Origin: CAVPLM01 sp963713545
GTDB lineage: Bacteria; Actinomycetota; Thermoleophilia; RBG-16-64-13
Length of the DNA stretch: 64,000 bases
Assembly (NCBI GenBank): GCA_963713545.1
Contig: CAVQME010000002.1
Location: forward strand, 549,087-613,086
Direction of reading: 5' to 3'
The notes beneath the pieces were generated by a model. The model searched no databases, had not been told where the DNA came from, and saw only the letters and a list, made by a program, of their open reading frames with translations. A program made the translations under genes and the position numbers. This document shows positions 35,243 to 43,388 of the stretch, in pieces. Positions within the stretch are counted from its first letter, which is position 1. Every line of letters starts with the position of its first letter.

Positions 35243-36193
35243 TCAAGCCCCCGGCAGGGGCAGTCTGTCGAGGGCCGCAGCCAGCGCGAGAGCGGCTCGG
35301 CCGGCCACTTCGCTGGCTCGTTCCACCTCCCAGGACGAGCGGTCCCTGTCGACGACCAGATTGCTGATGCCTCTCACCTCCAAGAAGGGCACTCCGTGAA
35401 GCGCGCAGATGTGGGCCGCCGCCGCCCCCTCCATGGATTCCGCCAACGCCCCCCAGCGCCGGGTGATGGCCTCGCCCTCGGTCTGGATGCCGGTGACCCT
35501 TGAGGAGGTCACGCACGGCCCCGCGAAGACGGCGGGGCGAGTCTCAGGCCGATCGCCTTCGGTGCCCGCTCGGACCACGTCGACCGCCGCGCGTACGAGC
35601 GCGGCGTCAAGACAAAAACGCCCGGCCGACTCGGATCCTCCCACGAGGGCGATCGGAAGTCCAAGCTCGCCTGCGGCCAGCCAGCCCGCCGGGCTCGTAC
35701 TCCCGGTGTCGGAGTAGATCTCCTCGGTGGCCAAGACAAGGTCACCGACCCCGGGCGGCGACTCGGACCCGGGCGGCGACTCGGACCCGGGTGCCGATCC
35801 GGTCAGTGGCTGCAGGCCCGTCCGCTGAGAAGGCTGCGCGAAGGCCCCCGCCACGCCCACCTGAAGCACCAGAGAGGGCCGGGGATCCATTGCCACCAGA
35901 AGGCAGGACAGGATGTGGGCCGCGTTGGCCTTGTCGCACCCGCTGACCGCGAGCACGGCACGGATTGCACCGTCGGCCTTTTCCGCAGTCGCGGGGTCTC
36001 GCCCCACGCCGGCTGGGCCCCTTCGCGGCGCCCCGACGATGCCGACGACTATGCGCTTGGTGGCCAGGCCGTGGGTCTCACCTTTCTGGAACTCACGCAG
36101 CACCGGCTCGGCCTCGGCATCCGTCGCCGTCAGCAGGACCAGCCGGCAACCACGGGTGACCTCGCGCAGTCCCTCGCAGCCTGCCAGCTCCAT
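35243..36193 (-). CDS. mqnB: futalosine hydrolase MqnB
   Basis: This 316-residue nucleosidase removes hypoxanthine from futalosine. It has the MTAN/PNP-type fold with V-G-V-A-G-A-F, G-D-L-V-L-A-T-E-E, V-T-S-S-R-V-T-G and E-S-M-E-G-A-A-A-A-H (active-site Met-Glu), then E-V-R-G-I-S-N. It is longer than usual because of two inserts; one contains an 18-bp unit repeated in tandem (about 35754-35790), reading G-S-E-S-P-P twice. The ATG overlaps the E2 stop by 1 nt (TGATG). It leads directly into mqnD. Confidence 0.93.
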   Translation of the reverse strand: MELAGCEGLREVTRGCRLVLLTATDAEAEPVLREFQKGETHGLATKRIVVGIVGAPRRGPAGVGRDPATAEKADGAIRAVLAVSGCDKANAAHILSCLLVAMDPRPSLVLQVGVAGAFAQPSQRTGLQPLTGSAPGSESPPGSESPPGVGDLVLATEEIYSDTGSTSPAGWLAAGELGLPIALVGGSESAGRFCLDAALVRAAVDVVRAGTEGDRPETRPAVFAGPCVTSSRVTGIQTEGEAITRRWGALAESMEGAAAAHICALHGVPFLEVRGISNLVVDRDRSSWEVERASEVAGRAALALAAALDRLPLPGA

Positions 36194-37761
36194 CAAGCTC
36201 CTTCCAAGAGCAGAAGATCGGGATCCTCCACGTATCCCATGACCAGATTCAGGAAGCGGACCGCTTCCGCGCCGTCGACCAGTTGGTGATCGAAGGTGAG
36301 AGACAAAGGCAACATAAGCCGGGTGATCACCTTCCCCTCTCGTACCACCGGCAGCTCACGGACCCGCCCCATGCCCAGGACGGCCACCTCTGGATAGTTG
36401 ATGACCGGGGTAGCGAAGGTGGTCCCCACGGCCCCGTAGTTGCTGATAGTGAACGTCCCCCCGTGGAACTCGCTCAGTTCGAGGCGGCGCTCGCCGGCCC
36501 GATCGACCAGATCCACGATCTCCTCGGCGATCCGGAAGATGCTCTTCTTGTCGGCATCCTTGATGTTGGGAACGACCAGCCCGTATTTGGTGTCGATGGC
36601 GATACCGACGTTGTAGTAGCGCTTGAGCACGAACTCTTCCCCGGATTCCTCCAGGACGGCGTTCAATCGGGGAAAGCGCTTCAGAGAGGCGGTGCACGCC
36701 TTGACGACGAAGGCGAGATAGGTCAGCCGGACCCCGCGTTCCGCGGCTACGCTGCGCTCCTTCTCGCGGATGCGCTTGATGATGGTGACATCGGCCTCGT
36801 CCATGGTCGTAACCTGAGCCTGTTTGGCCACCGACTCGGCCATGTGCCGAGCCATGGTCCTGCGCACCCCGCGGAAGGGCACGCGCTCGATGGGGCCGTA
36901 CGCGTCCGCTTGGATGGCTCCACCCAGGACAGGGACCAAGACCGGCGCCTCGCCGGGGGCAGGCTCGGTGGGCACAGGCTCGCCGGGCAAGGGGGCGGCA
37001 ACGGGCGTCGCCGCCACCTGTACAGTGGGCGGGACTGGAGCGACCGGCGCGGGCGCGCTCGGGGGGATCGCCGCGGCGGCAGCTGTGCCCGCCGCCGAAG
37101 CTGGGGCGCCTGCCCCAGGCGCTCCCGGAGCGGGGACTCCATAGGCCATGGCTTCCGCCACATCCTCGACGTCCTGCTTGAGGATCCGGCCGCCCGGGCC
37201 GGTCCCGCGGATGGTGGTGAGGTCCACTCCCAGCTCCTTGGCGAGCGCCCGGACGGAAGGCATCACTAGGATCTCGACGGCAGGCGTGGGCGTCCCGGCT
37301 TTCGGCTGTGCCGCCGTCGCCTCTTCCTCCTCTTCCGGGGCCTCCTCGAGAAAGCCCACCACCGAGCCCGTGTAGGGCTCCGGCTCTTGGGCGACAGGAG
37401 GGGGAACGAGCGGAATGGCCGCCGCCGGTGTGACGGGAATCGGGGGAGCAGGCGCTGGAGGCGGCGGCTCTCCCGCAACCGGCGGCGCGGCCGGAGCCAC
37501 CACAGGCCCGGCCGCGGCGGCCGCGCCTTCATCGATGGTGACAAGCACGTCGCCCACTTGGATGATGTCGCCCTCCGCGGCGTGCAGCCTGCTCACCCGG
37601 CCGGCCCGTGGAGAGGGCAGCTCTACCACAGCTTTGTCGGTCTCCATCTCAGCCAGGGTCTGGTCTTCCGCGACGATATCGCCCTCGTTCACCTTCCAGG
37701 CGAGGAGCTCCCCCTCGGTGATCCCTTCACCGATGTCGGGGAACTTGAACTCGTAAGCCAT
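36193..37761 (-). CDS. 2-oxoacid dehydrogenase dihydrolipoyl acyltransferase (E2)
   Basis: The 522-residue core enzyme of a PDH/BCKDH-type complex has one lipoyl domain (lipoyl-Lys in E-T-D-K-A, about residue 43), a long Pro/Ala linker, a peripheral-subunit-binding domain (M-P-S-V-R-A-L-A-K-E-L-G), a second Pro/Ala linker and the catalytic domain with the D-H-Q-L-V-D-G active site. ATG 37761 is taken, with GGGAG upstream. E1 beta and alpha lie upstream on the same strand but two nitroreductase genes intervene. No E3 gene is in the window. Acyl substrate (acetyl or branched chain) is not resolved. Confidence 0.95.
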   Translation of the reverse strand: MAYEFKFPDIGEGITEGELLAWKVNEGDIVAEDQTLAEMETDKAVVELPSPRAGRVSRLHAAEGDIIQVGDVLVTIDEGAAAAAGPVVAPAAPPVAGEPPPPAPAPPIPVTPAAAIPLVPPPVAQEPEPYTGSVVGFLEEAPEEEEEATAAQPKAGTPTPAVEILVMPSVRALAKELGVDLTTIRGTGPGGRILKQDVEDVAEAMAYGVPAPGAPGAGAPASAAGTAAAAAIPPSAPAPVAPVPPTVQVAATPVAAPLPGEPVPTEPAPGEAPVLVPVLGGAIQADAYGPIERVPFRGVRRTMARHMAESVAKQAQVTTMDEADVTIIKRIREKERSVAAERGVRLTYLAFVVKACTASLKRFPRLNAVLEESGEEFVLKRYYNVGIAIDTKYGLVVPNIKDADKKSIFRIAEEIVDLVDRAGERRLELSEFHGGTFTISNYGAVGTTFATPVINYPEVAVLGMGRVRELPVVREGKVITRLMLPLSLTFDHQLVDGAEAVRFLNLVMGYVEDPDLLLLEGA

Positions 37762-37867
37762 GACTGCCACTCCCTGATCGCGGTGGGCCCGGCCGAGGCG
37801 CTGCGCGCTCTCGCCGGGTGGGGCGGGGGCGGCGCACCTGCAGACGCAGGCGCGCCGCCCCGATCAC

Positions 37868-38614
37868 TCACTCGTTGGCCTTCTCAGCCTCCTTGTGTCG
37901 GGCTACGTTGCCCACTCTGAGCTTACGTATCTGCTTCCTCAGGGCCTCTTCGGAGAGGAAGTCCCCCGCGCCGGCCCGATCGCGATGCACCATCTCCTCC
38001 AAGTGGCGCATCAGCTTGGCCGACGGACCTCCCTCCATGGCGCTGCGACCGACCACCAGGAGCTCGTAGATATAGATGAAGTCCGGGAGGCCGAGCAGGT
38101 GCTTGACCAGGCCCTGCACTCTCGAGTTCTTGACGGCCGAGATCGGCTGGGCGGCGAGGCCCAGACTGTGAGCCGCAAGCCACATGTACAGGAAGGCGTT
38201 GGAGAGCGACGATTCGAAGATGGAATCGCCTTTCTGCTTCGACAGGCGAGCGTTCATGGGGAGACCGGCGCGCCGCCGCGTGTCGCCCAGGATGAGGATG
38301 AAGACCGGCGCGAGCGGACACTCCAATCGCCCCTGCGTCGCCGGGTCCCAGGCTGGACCCTGCCACTCTTCCCGGATGGCCTCCAAGGCGTAGAAGTCGC
38401 TGTCTATCCAGTCATCGACGATCTTCTTGATCTCAGTGCGGAGTCCCGGGTCTAGCACCACCAGGAACTCCATGGGCTGCATGTTGAAGCCGGTGGGGGC
38501 CCATCGCGCCACTTCCAGCATCTTGTCGACCAGTTCCCCCGGTATCGGGTCGGGCCTGATCGCCCTGATGGTGCGTCTGCTCTTCACCAATGCGAGCAGA
38601 TCCTCGTATTCCAC
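37868..38614 (-). CDS. nitroreductase-family flavoprotein, copy 1
   Basis: The 248-residue FMN-dependent nitroreductase-fold protein has S-R-R-T-I-R-A-I-R-P near the start (FMN phosphate site), A-R-W-A-P-T-G-F-N-M-Q-P and a later G-L-A-A-Q-P-I. It has a central insert (about residues 75-125) and a long C-terminal helical tail beyond the usual fold. GTG 38614 follows GAGAGGG by 6 nt. It is a close paralogue of the gene at 38667-39413, same length, and they lie in tandem between E1 beta and E2. Substrate unknown. The paired arrangement suggests a heterodimer, since nitroreductases are dimers with shared active sites. Confidence 0.87.
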   Translation of the reverse strand: MEYEDLLALVKSRRTIRAIRPDPIPGELVDKMLEVARWAPTGFNMQPMEFLVVLDPGLRTEIKKIVDDWIDSDFYALEAIREEWQGPAWDPATQGRLECPLAPVFILILGDTRRRAGLPMNARLSKQKGDSIFESSLSNAFLYMWLAAHSLGLAAQPISAVKNSRVQGLVKHLLGLPDFIYIYELLVVGRSAMEGGPSAKLMRHLEEMVHRDRAGAGDFLSEEALRKQIRKLRVGNVARHKEAEKANE

Positions 38615-38666
38615 GTCGATCCCTCTCTCCCCCGATACTTCGGGCGCCGCGCCGGCTGGTCGGGCC

Positions 38667-39413
38667 CTATTCGCTGAACTTCTCGGCCTCCACATGTCGG
38701 GCCACGTTGCCGGCCCGCAGCTTCACGATCTGCTTCCGGAGCTCGCTCTCGCTCATGAACTCGTCGTCTTTGGCCCGATCGTGGTGCACCATCTCGTCGA
38801 GATGCCGCATGAGCTTCGCCGACGGGCCTTCGTCCATGGCGTTCCACCCCACCAGGAAGATGTCATAGACGTAGATGAAGTCGGGTAGGTTGAGCAAGTG
38901 CTTCACCAGCGCCTGCACCTTCGGGTATTTCACGCCGGAGATCGGCTGGGCGGCGAGGCCCAGACTGTGAGCCGCCAGCCACATGTACATGAAGGCGTTG
39001 GAGAGCGAGGACTCGAAGATCGAGTCACCTTTCTGCTCCGAATAGCGGGCGGCCATGGGCAGCCCTACGCGGCGGCGTGTATCCCCCATGACCAGGATGA
39101 ACACCGGTGCGAGCGGACAATCCCATTCGCCATGGGTGTCGATGGCCCAGGGCGAGCCCTGCCATTCCTCCCGCGTAGCCTCCATGGCGAAGAAGTCACT
39201 GTTCTTGTACTCGTCGACGATCTTCTTGATGGCCTCGCGCAGCTCCAGGTCTTTGACCACCAGCATCTCGAGAGGCTGCATGTTGAATCCGGTAGGCGCC
39301 CAGCGGGCCGCCTCGAGCAGCTTGTCGATCATCTCATCGGGTACGGGATCGGGCTTGAAGGCCCGCAGAGTGCGCCGGCTCTTGATCAGCTCCAGCAAGT
39401 CATCGTATTGCAC
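38667..39413 (-). CDS. nitroreductase-family flavoprotein, copy 2
   Basis: The 248-residue protein is co-linear with copy 1 from S-R-R-T-L-R-A-F through A-R-W-A-P-T-G-F-N-M-Q-P to the shared ending of R-K-Q-I-x-K-L-R-x-G-N-V-A-R-H. GTG 39413 has AAGGAG 6 nt upstream. It precedes copy 1 by 52 nt and follows E1 beta by 75 nt on the same strand. The acidic tail differs between copies, so the duplication is not recent. Catalytic substrate unknown. Confidence 0.87.
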   Translation of the reverse strand: MQYDDLLELIKSRRTLRAFKPDPVPDEMIDKLLEAARWAPTGFNMQPLEMLVVKDLELREAIKKIVDEYKNSDFFAMEATREEWQGSPWAIDTHGEWDCPLAPVFILVMGDTRRRVGLPMAARYSEQKGDSIFESSLSNAFMYMWLAAHSLGLAAQPISGVKYPKVQALVKHLLNLPDFIYVYDIFLVGWNAMDEGPSAKLMRHLDEMVHHDRAKDDEFMSESELRKQIVKLRAGNVARHVEAEKFSE

Positions 39414-39488
39414 CTTGCACTCCTTAGCTCTCGTAGTCGTTCCTGTGATAGACCGTGATGATAGACCGTGATGGACGAACGCGGTGGG

Positions 39489-40475
39489 TTAGAACCGGAC
39501 GGCAGATTTCACGGCTTCGACCACCGTGTCCACGTCGGGCTGATAGTAGTCCTCCAGTTTGGCCAACGGGGCAACCGTATCGAACCCGGTGACCCGCAGC
39601 ACCGGCGATTTGAGGTGAAGGACCGCCCTCTCCATGATCTGGGCGGAGATCTCGGCGCCAAAGCCGCATGTGCGGGGAGCCTCGTGCACCAGCACCGCCC
39701 GGCCGGTCTTGGTCACGCTGGCGATCACCGTCTCGTAGTCGAACGGCGACAGCGTGCGCACGTCGAGGACCTCAGCGTCGGCGATGCCGTCAGCCTCCAG
39801 GCGTGCAGCCGCTTCCTTCACCGTGCGGACGTGGGCTCCCCAGGCCAGTACGGTGACATCCCCGCCCTCGCGGACCAGGCGGGCCTTGCCCAGAGGCAGA
39901 GTGTACGGCTCCTCGGGCACCTCGGTCTTGATGGCCCGGTACACCCGAGCAGGCTCGAAGAACACCACCGGATCGGGATCACGCACAGCGCTAGCAAGCA
40001 AGCCTTTGGCTTCATACGGGTCGGCCGGGATGACCACTTTGAGCCCGGGCACGTGAGCGAACACTGCCTCCATGCTCTCGGAATGGTGCTCCAGCGCCCT
40101 GATCCCGCCGCCATAGGGCATACGCACCACCAGGGGAACGGTGAGCTGGCCCCGGCTGCGGTTGCGCATGCGGGCGGCATGGCAGACGAGTTGGTCGTAC
40201 GCGGGATAGGCGAACCCCGAGAATTGGATCTCGGCCACCGGACGATACCCGGCTATGGCCATGCCGATGGCCATCCCCACGATCCCCGACTCGGCCAGCG
40301 GTGTGTCGATGACACGCTTCTCGCCGAAGCGCTCCACGAGACCGTCGGTCACCCGGAACACCCCGCCGTCCCGGCCGACGTCCTCTCCCAGCACGACCAC
40401 TGTCTTATCAAGCTCCAACTCCTGAGAGAGGGCTTGGTCGATCGCTTCCACCATGTTGAGGCGGGCCATGCTCAT
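39489..40475 (-). CDS. 2-oxoacid dehydrogenase E1 component, beta subunit
   Basis: This 328-residue transketolase-like beta subunit supplies the TPP pyrimidine-activating Glu (D-T-P-L-A-E-S-G-I-V-G) and the conserved P-Y-G-G-G and H-S-E-S-M-E-A-V blocks. It pairs with the alpha subunit encoded just upstream; the ATG overlaps the alpha stop (ATGA). Together they decarboxylate a 2-oxoacid and load the E2 lipoyl arm. Confidence 0.95.
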   Translation of the reverse strand: MSMARLNMVEAIDQALSQELELDKTVVVLGEDVGRDGGVFRVTDGLVERFGEKRVIDTPLAESGIVGMAIGMAIAGYRPVAEIQFSGFAYPAYDQLVCHAARMRNRSRGQLTVPLVVRMPYGGGIRALEHHSESMEAVFAHVPGLKVVIPADPYEAKGLLASAVRDPDPVVFFEPARVYRAIKTEVPEEPYTLPLGKARLVREGGDVTVLAWGAHVRTVKEAAARLEADGIADAEVLDVRTLSPFDYETVIASVTKTGRAVLVHEAPRTCGFGAEISAQIMERAVLHLKSPVLRVTGFDTVAPLAKLEDYYQPDVDTVVEAVKSAVRF

Positions 40476-41551
40476 CGCCTCCCGGCCAAGCGGGCCAGAA
40501 GCTCCGCCTTCTGCTCGGCCAACGCCGGGGTGAGGTCGGCATAGACGTGCGCGAAAAGCTCCTCCGGCCCCGGCGGCGGGATCGCCTCGAAGACGGCCAC
40601 CGCCTCGGCCACCTGCTGATCAGCATCAGCGAGAGCCTCCGCCGCGGCCGCATCGTCCAGCAATCCCTGCGCCCGCATATACCGGGCCAGGCGCTCGATG
40701 GGATCCCGCTTGCGCCAGGGCTCCACCTCGCTCTCCTCCCGGTACCGGCGGGCATCGTCGGAGGTGGTGTGATCCATCACTCGGTAGGTGTGCGCCTCTA
40801 TGAGGGTGGGCTCGTGAGCCGTGCGCGCCCGGTCCAGCGCCTCCGCGGTCACTCGATATACCGCGAACACGTCGTTCCCGTCGACCTGGACGCCGAACAT
40901 CCCGTAGGCGAGCGCCTTCTGCGCCACCGTCGGGGAGGCGGTCTGCTTGGTGAAGGGGAGCGAGATCGCGTACTGGTTGTTCTGACAGAAAAACACCACC
41001 GGCACTTGGAACACGCCCGCCATGTTCATGGCCTCGCTGAAATCGCCTTCTGAGGTGGCTCCCTCTCCGAAGAAAGTGAGTACGGCCACGTTCTCCCCCG
41101 CCTGCTTCATTGCCCAGGCGATACCGACCGCGTGCAGCATGTGGGTGCCCACGGGGATGGACACCGGGAGTGTGCGCAGTTCCCGCGGCCAGCCGGAGCC
41201 CCGTTCGTCGCCGCCCCAGAACTGGAGAAGCTGCCACATCGGTACGCCGCGCAGCATGAGCGCCCCCGTCTCCCGGAAGGCGGGGACCATCCAGTCGTCG
41301 GGCCGCAACGCCAGCGCGGCCCCCACGTGTGCGCCCTCCTGCCCCGCCACCCGCGGGTACGTGCCCAGCCTCCCCTGACGCTGGAGCTTGAACATGCGCT
41401 CGTCGAACTGCCTCGTGAGAACCATGTGCCGGTAGAGATGCTGTATCTGCGCCGGTGCGAGATCGGGCATCAGGGCCTCGTCGACGAGGCCCTCCTCGCT
41501 CAGCACTTCCACTCGATCTATCTCGTACGAGACCAAAGGACGGCTCGGCAC
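40472..41551 (-). CDS. 2-oxoacid dehydrogenase E1 component, alpha subunit
   Basis: The 359-residue alpha subunit carries the TPP/Mg motif from G-E-G-A-T-S-E-G-D-F through N-N-Q-Y-A-I-S, the G-R-L-G-T-Y entry block, and the phosphorylation-loop-like H-T-T-S-D-D. GTG 41551 is set by GGAGGTGAGGAC upstream. It is 4 nt after the alcohol dehydrogenase stop, so they are cotranscribed. Closest by eye to PdhA of Gram-positive bacteria, but BkdA/AcoA are alternatives. Confidence 0.94.
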   Translation of the reverse strand: MPSRPLVSYEIDRVEVLSEEGLVDEALMPDLAPAQIQHLYRHMVLTRQFDERMFKLQRQGRLGTYPRVAGQEGAHVGAALALRPDDWMVPAFRETGALMLRGVPMWQLLQFWGGDERGSGWPRELRTLPVSIPVGTHMLHAVGIAWAMKQAGENVAVLTFFGEGATSEGDFSEAMNMAGVFQVPVVFFCQNNQYAISLPFTKQTASPTVAQKALAYGMFGVQVDGNDVFAVYRVTAEALDRARTAHEPTLIEAHTYRVMDHTTSDDARRYREESEVEPWRKRDPIERLARYMRAQGLLDDAAAAEALADADQQVAEAVAVFEAIPPPGPEELFAHVYADLTPALAEQKAELLARLAGRR

Positions 41552-41555
41552 GTCC

Positions 41556-42602
41556 TCACCTCCCTGTGTCCGGCGGCCCGGTCGCCGCCCGCGATTCGTC
41601 GTTGCCTTCCACGACCAGCACTGCGGCACCCAGGATCGCTCCCCGGCGAAGCCGCTCGAGAGCTTCGTTCGCCTCTTCGAGCGCGAAGAGCTCCACCTCG
41701 GTATGCACCGGCACCTGCGGAGCCAGGGCCAGGAACTCCGTGCCGTCCCGCCGGGTCAGATTGGCCACCGAGCGGACCACGCGCTCACCCCACAGGATCT
41801 CGTAGGGGAAGGAAGGGATATCGCTCATGTGGATCCCCCCGCACACCACGAGCCCGCCCTTGGCCACCGCCCGCAGAGCGGCCGGAACCAACTCACCGGC
41901 GGGGGCGAAGATGATGGCCGCGTCGAGCTCCTCCGGTACTGCTTCCTCGGTGTCCCCGGCCCAATAGGCTCCCATCTCCCGCGCGAACGCCTGCGAGGCC
42001 ACGTCGCCCGGGCGGGTGAAAGCGAAGACCTTCCTCCCCTGGTGACGAGCCACCTGGGTGACGATGTGGGCTGCGGCCCCGTAACCGTAGATGCCCAGAC
42101 GCTCCGCGTCGCCCGTCATGGACAGCGAGCGGTAGCCGATGAGCCCGGCGCAGAGCAGGGGCGCAGCCTGGGCCGGAGGATAGCCCGGAGGTATGGGGAA
42201 GGCGAAGCGATGGTCGGCTACGGCGTATTCGGCAAACCCGCCATCGATGTCGTAGCCGGTGAACCTGGCCGAGTCACAGAGGTTCTCGCGCCCGCTCAGA
42301 CAGTAGCGGCACCGTCCGCAGGTCCAGCCCAGCCAGGGGATCCCCACCCGCTCGCCGGGTGCAGGCGAGGTCACGCCCTCTCCCAGGGACTCGACCACCC
42401 CCACTATCTGATGACCGGGGATGAGGGGCAACTTGGGGTGCTGCAACTCCCTGTCGACCACATGCAGATCGGTCCGGCAGATGCCGCAAGCCTGCACCTT
42501 CACCCGCACCTGCCCCGGTGCAGGTGAAGGCACCGGCACCTGCGTCGGCCGCAGGGGGTACCCGGCGGCATCCAGAAGCATCGCCCGCATCAGATGAGAC
42601 AC
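41556..42602 (-). CDS. zinc-dependent alcohol dehydrogenase (MDR family)
   Basis: The 348-residue NAD(P)-dependent dehydrogenase has the catalytic-zinc block C-G-I-C-R-T-D-L-H, G-H-Q-I-V-G where most have G-H-E, the structural zinc four-Cys lobe C-G-R-C-R-Y-C with a fourth Cys (E-N-L-C), and a nucleotide motif G-Y-G-A-A-A-H. GTG 42602 is chosen because GGAGG lies 5 nt upstream. It heads the 2-oxoacid dehydrogenase operon, so its product could feed or draw on the same pathway (for example an alcohol/aldehyde or acetoin step), which is inference. Confidence 0.9.
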   Translation of the reverse strand: MSHLMRAMLLDAAGYPLRPTQVPVPSPAPGQVRVKVQACGICRTDLHVVDRELQHPKLPLIPGHQIVGVVESLGEGVTSPAPGERVGIPWLGWTCGRCRYCLSGRENLCDSARFTGYDIDGGFAEYAVADHRFAFPIPPGYPPAQAAPLLCAGLIGYRSLSMTGDAERLGIYGYGAAAHIVTQVARHQGRKVFAFTRPGDVASQAFAREMGAYWAGDTEEAVPEELDAAIIFAPAGELVPAALRAVAKGGLVVCGGIHMSDIPSFPYEILWGERVVRSVANLTRRDGTEFLALAPQVPVHTEVELFALEEANEALERLRRGAILGAAVLVVEGNDESRAATGPPDTGR

Positions 42603-42635
42603 CCGCGCCTCCCCGGGGACTCGCGGCCCCGACTC

Positions 42636-43388
42636 CTAACCCACCACCCGTGGTTCTTCCCTTTCGCCCTCGCGCACGAACACCGACGGGCGGCGGAAGT
42701 GGACGTTCACGTAGTAATCGACGACTCGATCGATCAGTCTCTCGGGATCGCTGTCGTAGACGAGCGCGGCTCCCGTGTCCTTGTCGATGGCTTCCACCAG
42801 ATCCGGCACGATCTCGGCGATGCCACCGCTGCCTTGGAGCACTCCGATCAATTTGCCCTCATCGTAGGCGATGGCAAACTCGCCCAGCGTTCCCGAGTGC
42901 CCGCTGACGATCAGGACTATATCGCTGGAGCGGATGTTGACGATCTCCCTTCCCATGAGACCGCTGCCGGTGTAGATGAGAACGTCGAAGCCCTCCACCG
43001 GCGAGTGGTAGACGTGTATGTGCTCGTCGAGGCTGAGAGCGGGAGAGATGCCTATCGAGAGGCCACCCGCGGCCTGAGCTCCAAGCGCGCTTTCCAGGGG
43101 CAAGCCGGGCGCCGAACCGCTTATGAGCACCATGCCGCGTGCGGCGATCACCCGGCCCAGCTCCCGGGCTTTGGCCCGTTCTTCCGGGGTGAAGTCACCC
43201 GACGCCGCCCCCATGACCCCCACCTTGAGAGCCATGACTTCCACGCTCTCCGCATAGCGCTCAGGGTCGGCGCTGAAAAGGTCCCGATGCTCCTCCGAAC
43301 AGAAGAGATACACCCGGCCACGATAGAAGGACGCGGCCACCGCGTCCCGCTCGGAGACGGCGATACCACACACGGCGTCGGCGGTCAC
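42636..43388 (-). CDS. YHS-domain / LOG-family Rossmann fusion protein
   Basis: The 250-residue protein opens with a YHS/TRASH-like metal-binding segment of about 45 residues (V-C-G-I-A-V, Y-L-F-C-S-E-E-H-R-D-L-F). A LOG/TIGR00725-like nucleotide-binding fold follows: V-G-V-M-G-A-A-S-G, I-S-G-S-A-P-G-L-P, G-I-S-P-A, Y-T-G-S-G-L-M-G-R-E and S-G-H-S-G-T-L-G-E-F. The last motif corresponds to the P-G-G-x-G-T-x-x-E loop of LOG phosphoribohydrolases with the Pro-Gly-Gly altered. GTG 43388 overlaps the beta-CASP nuclease stop (GTGA). Function of this fusion is unknown; metal-sensitive nucleotide binding or hydrolysis is a guess. Confidence 0.78.
   Translation of the reverse strand: MTADAVCGIAVSERDAVAASFYRGRVYLFCSEEHRDLFSADPERYAESVEVMALKVGVMGAASGDFTPEERAKARELGRVIAARGMVLISGSAPGLPLESALGAQAAGGLSIGISPALSLDEHIHVYHSPVEGFDVLIYTGSGLMGREIVNIRSSDIVLIVSGHSGTLGEFAIAYDEGKLIGVLQGSGGIAEIVPDLVEAIDKDTGAALVYDSDPERLIDRVVDYYVNVHFRRPSVFVREGEREEPRVVG

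Noticed and set aside
35754..35790. Short tandem repeat taken as a CRISPR or mobile-element trace
   Set aside because: Only two units, in frame inside mqnB, with no spacers or flanking genes of such systems.
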